Source: Terriglobales bacterium (GTDB lineage: Bacteria; Acidobacteriota; Terriglobia; Terriglobales; Acidobacteriaceae). Taken from it: DNA of 64,000 nucleotides. The notes beneath the pieces are model-generated. The model made no database searches. It was not told the origin of the DNA and was given only the letters and a program-made list of their open reading frames with translations. The translations under genes were made by a program, and so were the position numbers. The stretch lies in the NCBI GenBank assembly GCA_035573675.1, contig DATMAB010000027.1:248001-312000 (forward strand), read 5' to 3'. How positions within the stretch are numbered: the first letter of the stretch is position 1; each line of letters opens with the position of its first letter. Positions 63,176 through 64,000 of the stretch are shown one piece after another.

Positions 63176-63403
63176 GCTTCTGCTCTCTCAGGCTCCTCTC
63201 ATGAGATGGCGTACCCGCCGAAAAGACGCAACCGCCGATGGCCGACCGGCAAACCGCTGGCCACGGATTGACACAGATGACCACGGATCACCGGTAATCT
63301 ACCCTTCGTGCAACCTTCGTGTCCGAAGCCTGCCCTGAGCATCGCCGAAGGGTGGTGCAGTTTTGTTTTTTTGGAATCCGCCCCAATCCGCGTTCCTTCG
63401 TGG
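63176..63403. repeat. Spacer with dispersed repeats between folK and the DedA gene
   Basis: 'gccacggattgacacagatgaccacggatc' lies at 63259-63288. It is followed by 'cccttcgtgcaaccttcgtgtccg', the inverted element 'cctgccctgagcatcgccgaagggtgg' at about 63329-63355, and 'cgcgttccttcgtggc' at 63388-63403. No gene is seen. The DedA promoter should lie within 63180-63250. Confidence 0.6.
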
Positions 63404-63889
63404 CTACTCGATTTTCCGCACTTTGGCATCGCCCGCCGGCAGCGTGTCCCGCAGCTCTTTCACCGTGCGTCCCAGCACCGGATGCCTCGCCTCCGGCGCG
63501 ATCTCCGCCAGCGGCTCCAGCACGAACCTGCGCGCGTGCATCGCCGGATGCGGGATCACCAGCTCGCCCGTATCCACCACCGCTTCCCCGAACAGCACAA
63601 TGTCGATATCCAGCGTCCGCGGGCCCTTCGCCACCGCTCGCCGCCGCCCCGCTTCCTGCTCGATCATGCGGATTCGTGCCAGGAACTGCTTCGGCATCAG
63701 TTCCGTTTCCAGCGCCACGGCACAGTTCAGGAACCAATCCTGGCGCGTGTATTCGACGGGCTCGGTCTCGTACAACGCGGAGACCGCTCGGATCTCGCCC
63801 AGTTCCCCCAGCCGCCTTATCGCTTGTTCCAAATACTCGCGCCGCTCCCCCACATTCGACCCCAGCGAAAGATAGACCAGCTTCTTCAC
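63404..63889 (-). CDS. folK: 2-amino-4-hydroxy-6-hydroxymethyldihydropteridine pyrophosphokinase
   Basis: This 161-residue HPPK transfers pyrophosphate to the pterin in folate synthesis. The signatures are YLSLGSNVGERREYLEQAI, VSALYETEPV, FLNCAVALETELMPKQFLARI, GPRTLDIDIVLFG and the end-block LVIPHPAMHARRFVLEPLAEIAPEARHP. The GTG at 63889 gives the normal N-terminus (KKLVYLSLGSN); a TTG at 63919 would add ten residues. folC lies 10 kb away, so folate genes are scattered. Confidence 0.95.
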   Translation of the reverse strand: MKKLVYLSLGSNVGERREYLEQAIRRLGELGEIRAVSALYETEPVEYTRQDWFLNCAVALETELMPKQFLARIRMIEQEAGRRRAVAKGPRTLDIDIVLFGEAVVDTGELVIPHPAMHARRFVLEPLAEIAPEARHPVLGRTVKELRDTLPAGDAKVRKIE

Positions 63890-63934
63890 GATGGGAATCG
63901 TAGCAGCGCCTGATGACAAACTTCTATCTTTGAG

Positions 63935-64000
63935 GCCGTCATCCTGAACGAGGGAGGGCTCCCAAGCGTTCTCACCAGCTTGGGAAACCCGAGTGAAGGA
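63935..64000. repeat. 'gtcatcctgaacgagggagggctcc...gggaaacccgagtgaagga' element
   Basis: This is the same dispersed element as at 15960-16035 and about 18445-18540, continuing past the window end. Confidence 0.65.

Overview
This GC-rich window comes from a Gram-negative bacterium (lpxC, TonB-type protein, many exported proteins), most probably an Acidobacteriota member close to its replication origin. The reasons are the dnaA-dnaN-gyrB-gyrA set, the order rplU-rpmA-obg-nadD-rsfS, a tandem pair of winged-helix/TPR 'CadC-like' regulators, a kinase with PEGA repeats, and many short dispersed intergenic repeats. The phylum assignment is inference from gene content; no rRNA or tRNA gene was seen.

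Layout. 0-8 kb: tail of an arsenate-reductase-like gene, dnaA, dnaN, a TonB-domain protein, a DinB-fold protein, DUF1059 and gyrB. 7.9-9.2 kb: two less GC-rich accessory genes (DUF4145; unknown). 9.3-19.8 kb: PLP decarboxylase plus methyltransferase, secreted VIT/vWA and DUF4139 proteins, DUF5996, a polytopic membrane protein and two small exported proteins. 20.1-22.8 kb: gyrA. 22.8-38.4 kb is an accessory island: (i) a tight four-gene leftward operon with a divergent HTH regulator, encoding a DEDD exonuclease-DUF429 fusion, a small nucleotide kinase, a short PurA/PurZ-like synthetase with Ser in place of the catalytic Asp, and a membrane-tethered dCTP-deaminase-fold protein; (ii) two duplicated PD-(D/E)XK-like genes and a broken third copy, which flank a secreted protein and two tandem winged-helix/TPR genes; (iii) a PEGA-repeat pseudokinase. 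38.7-44 kb: an exported Cys-rich protein, LysE transporter, cupin, amidase, zinc-ribbon and DUF1801 proteins. 44.2-57.6 kb is housekeeping: rplU, rpmA, obg, nadD, rsfS, a sigma-54 activator-like gene, rlmH, cobO, accD, folC, an acyltransferase, a class I amidotransferase, an SDR and lpxC. 57.6-64 kb: receiver/PilZ, receiver-only and GGDEF genes, a ferritin-like protein, a marR-yceI operon with a perfect 20-bp palindrome, a DedA-rhodanese gene interrupted by one in-frame UGA, and folK.

Three observations stand out. The nucleotide-metabolism operon (22.8-27.5 kb) resembles the PurZ branch of the PurA family and may be an undescribed defence or modified-nucleotide system. The DedA-rhodanese gene reads through a UGA in the motif Y-C-T-UGA-P-N-E into a perfectly preserved rhodanese C-terminus, which suggests selenocysteine. 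Dispersed short-period repeats fill intergenic gaps exactly from stop codon to start codon: they supply stop codons to several genes, replace Shine-Dalgarno regions of essential genes, act as terminators, and in folC sit in frame inside the coding sequence.
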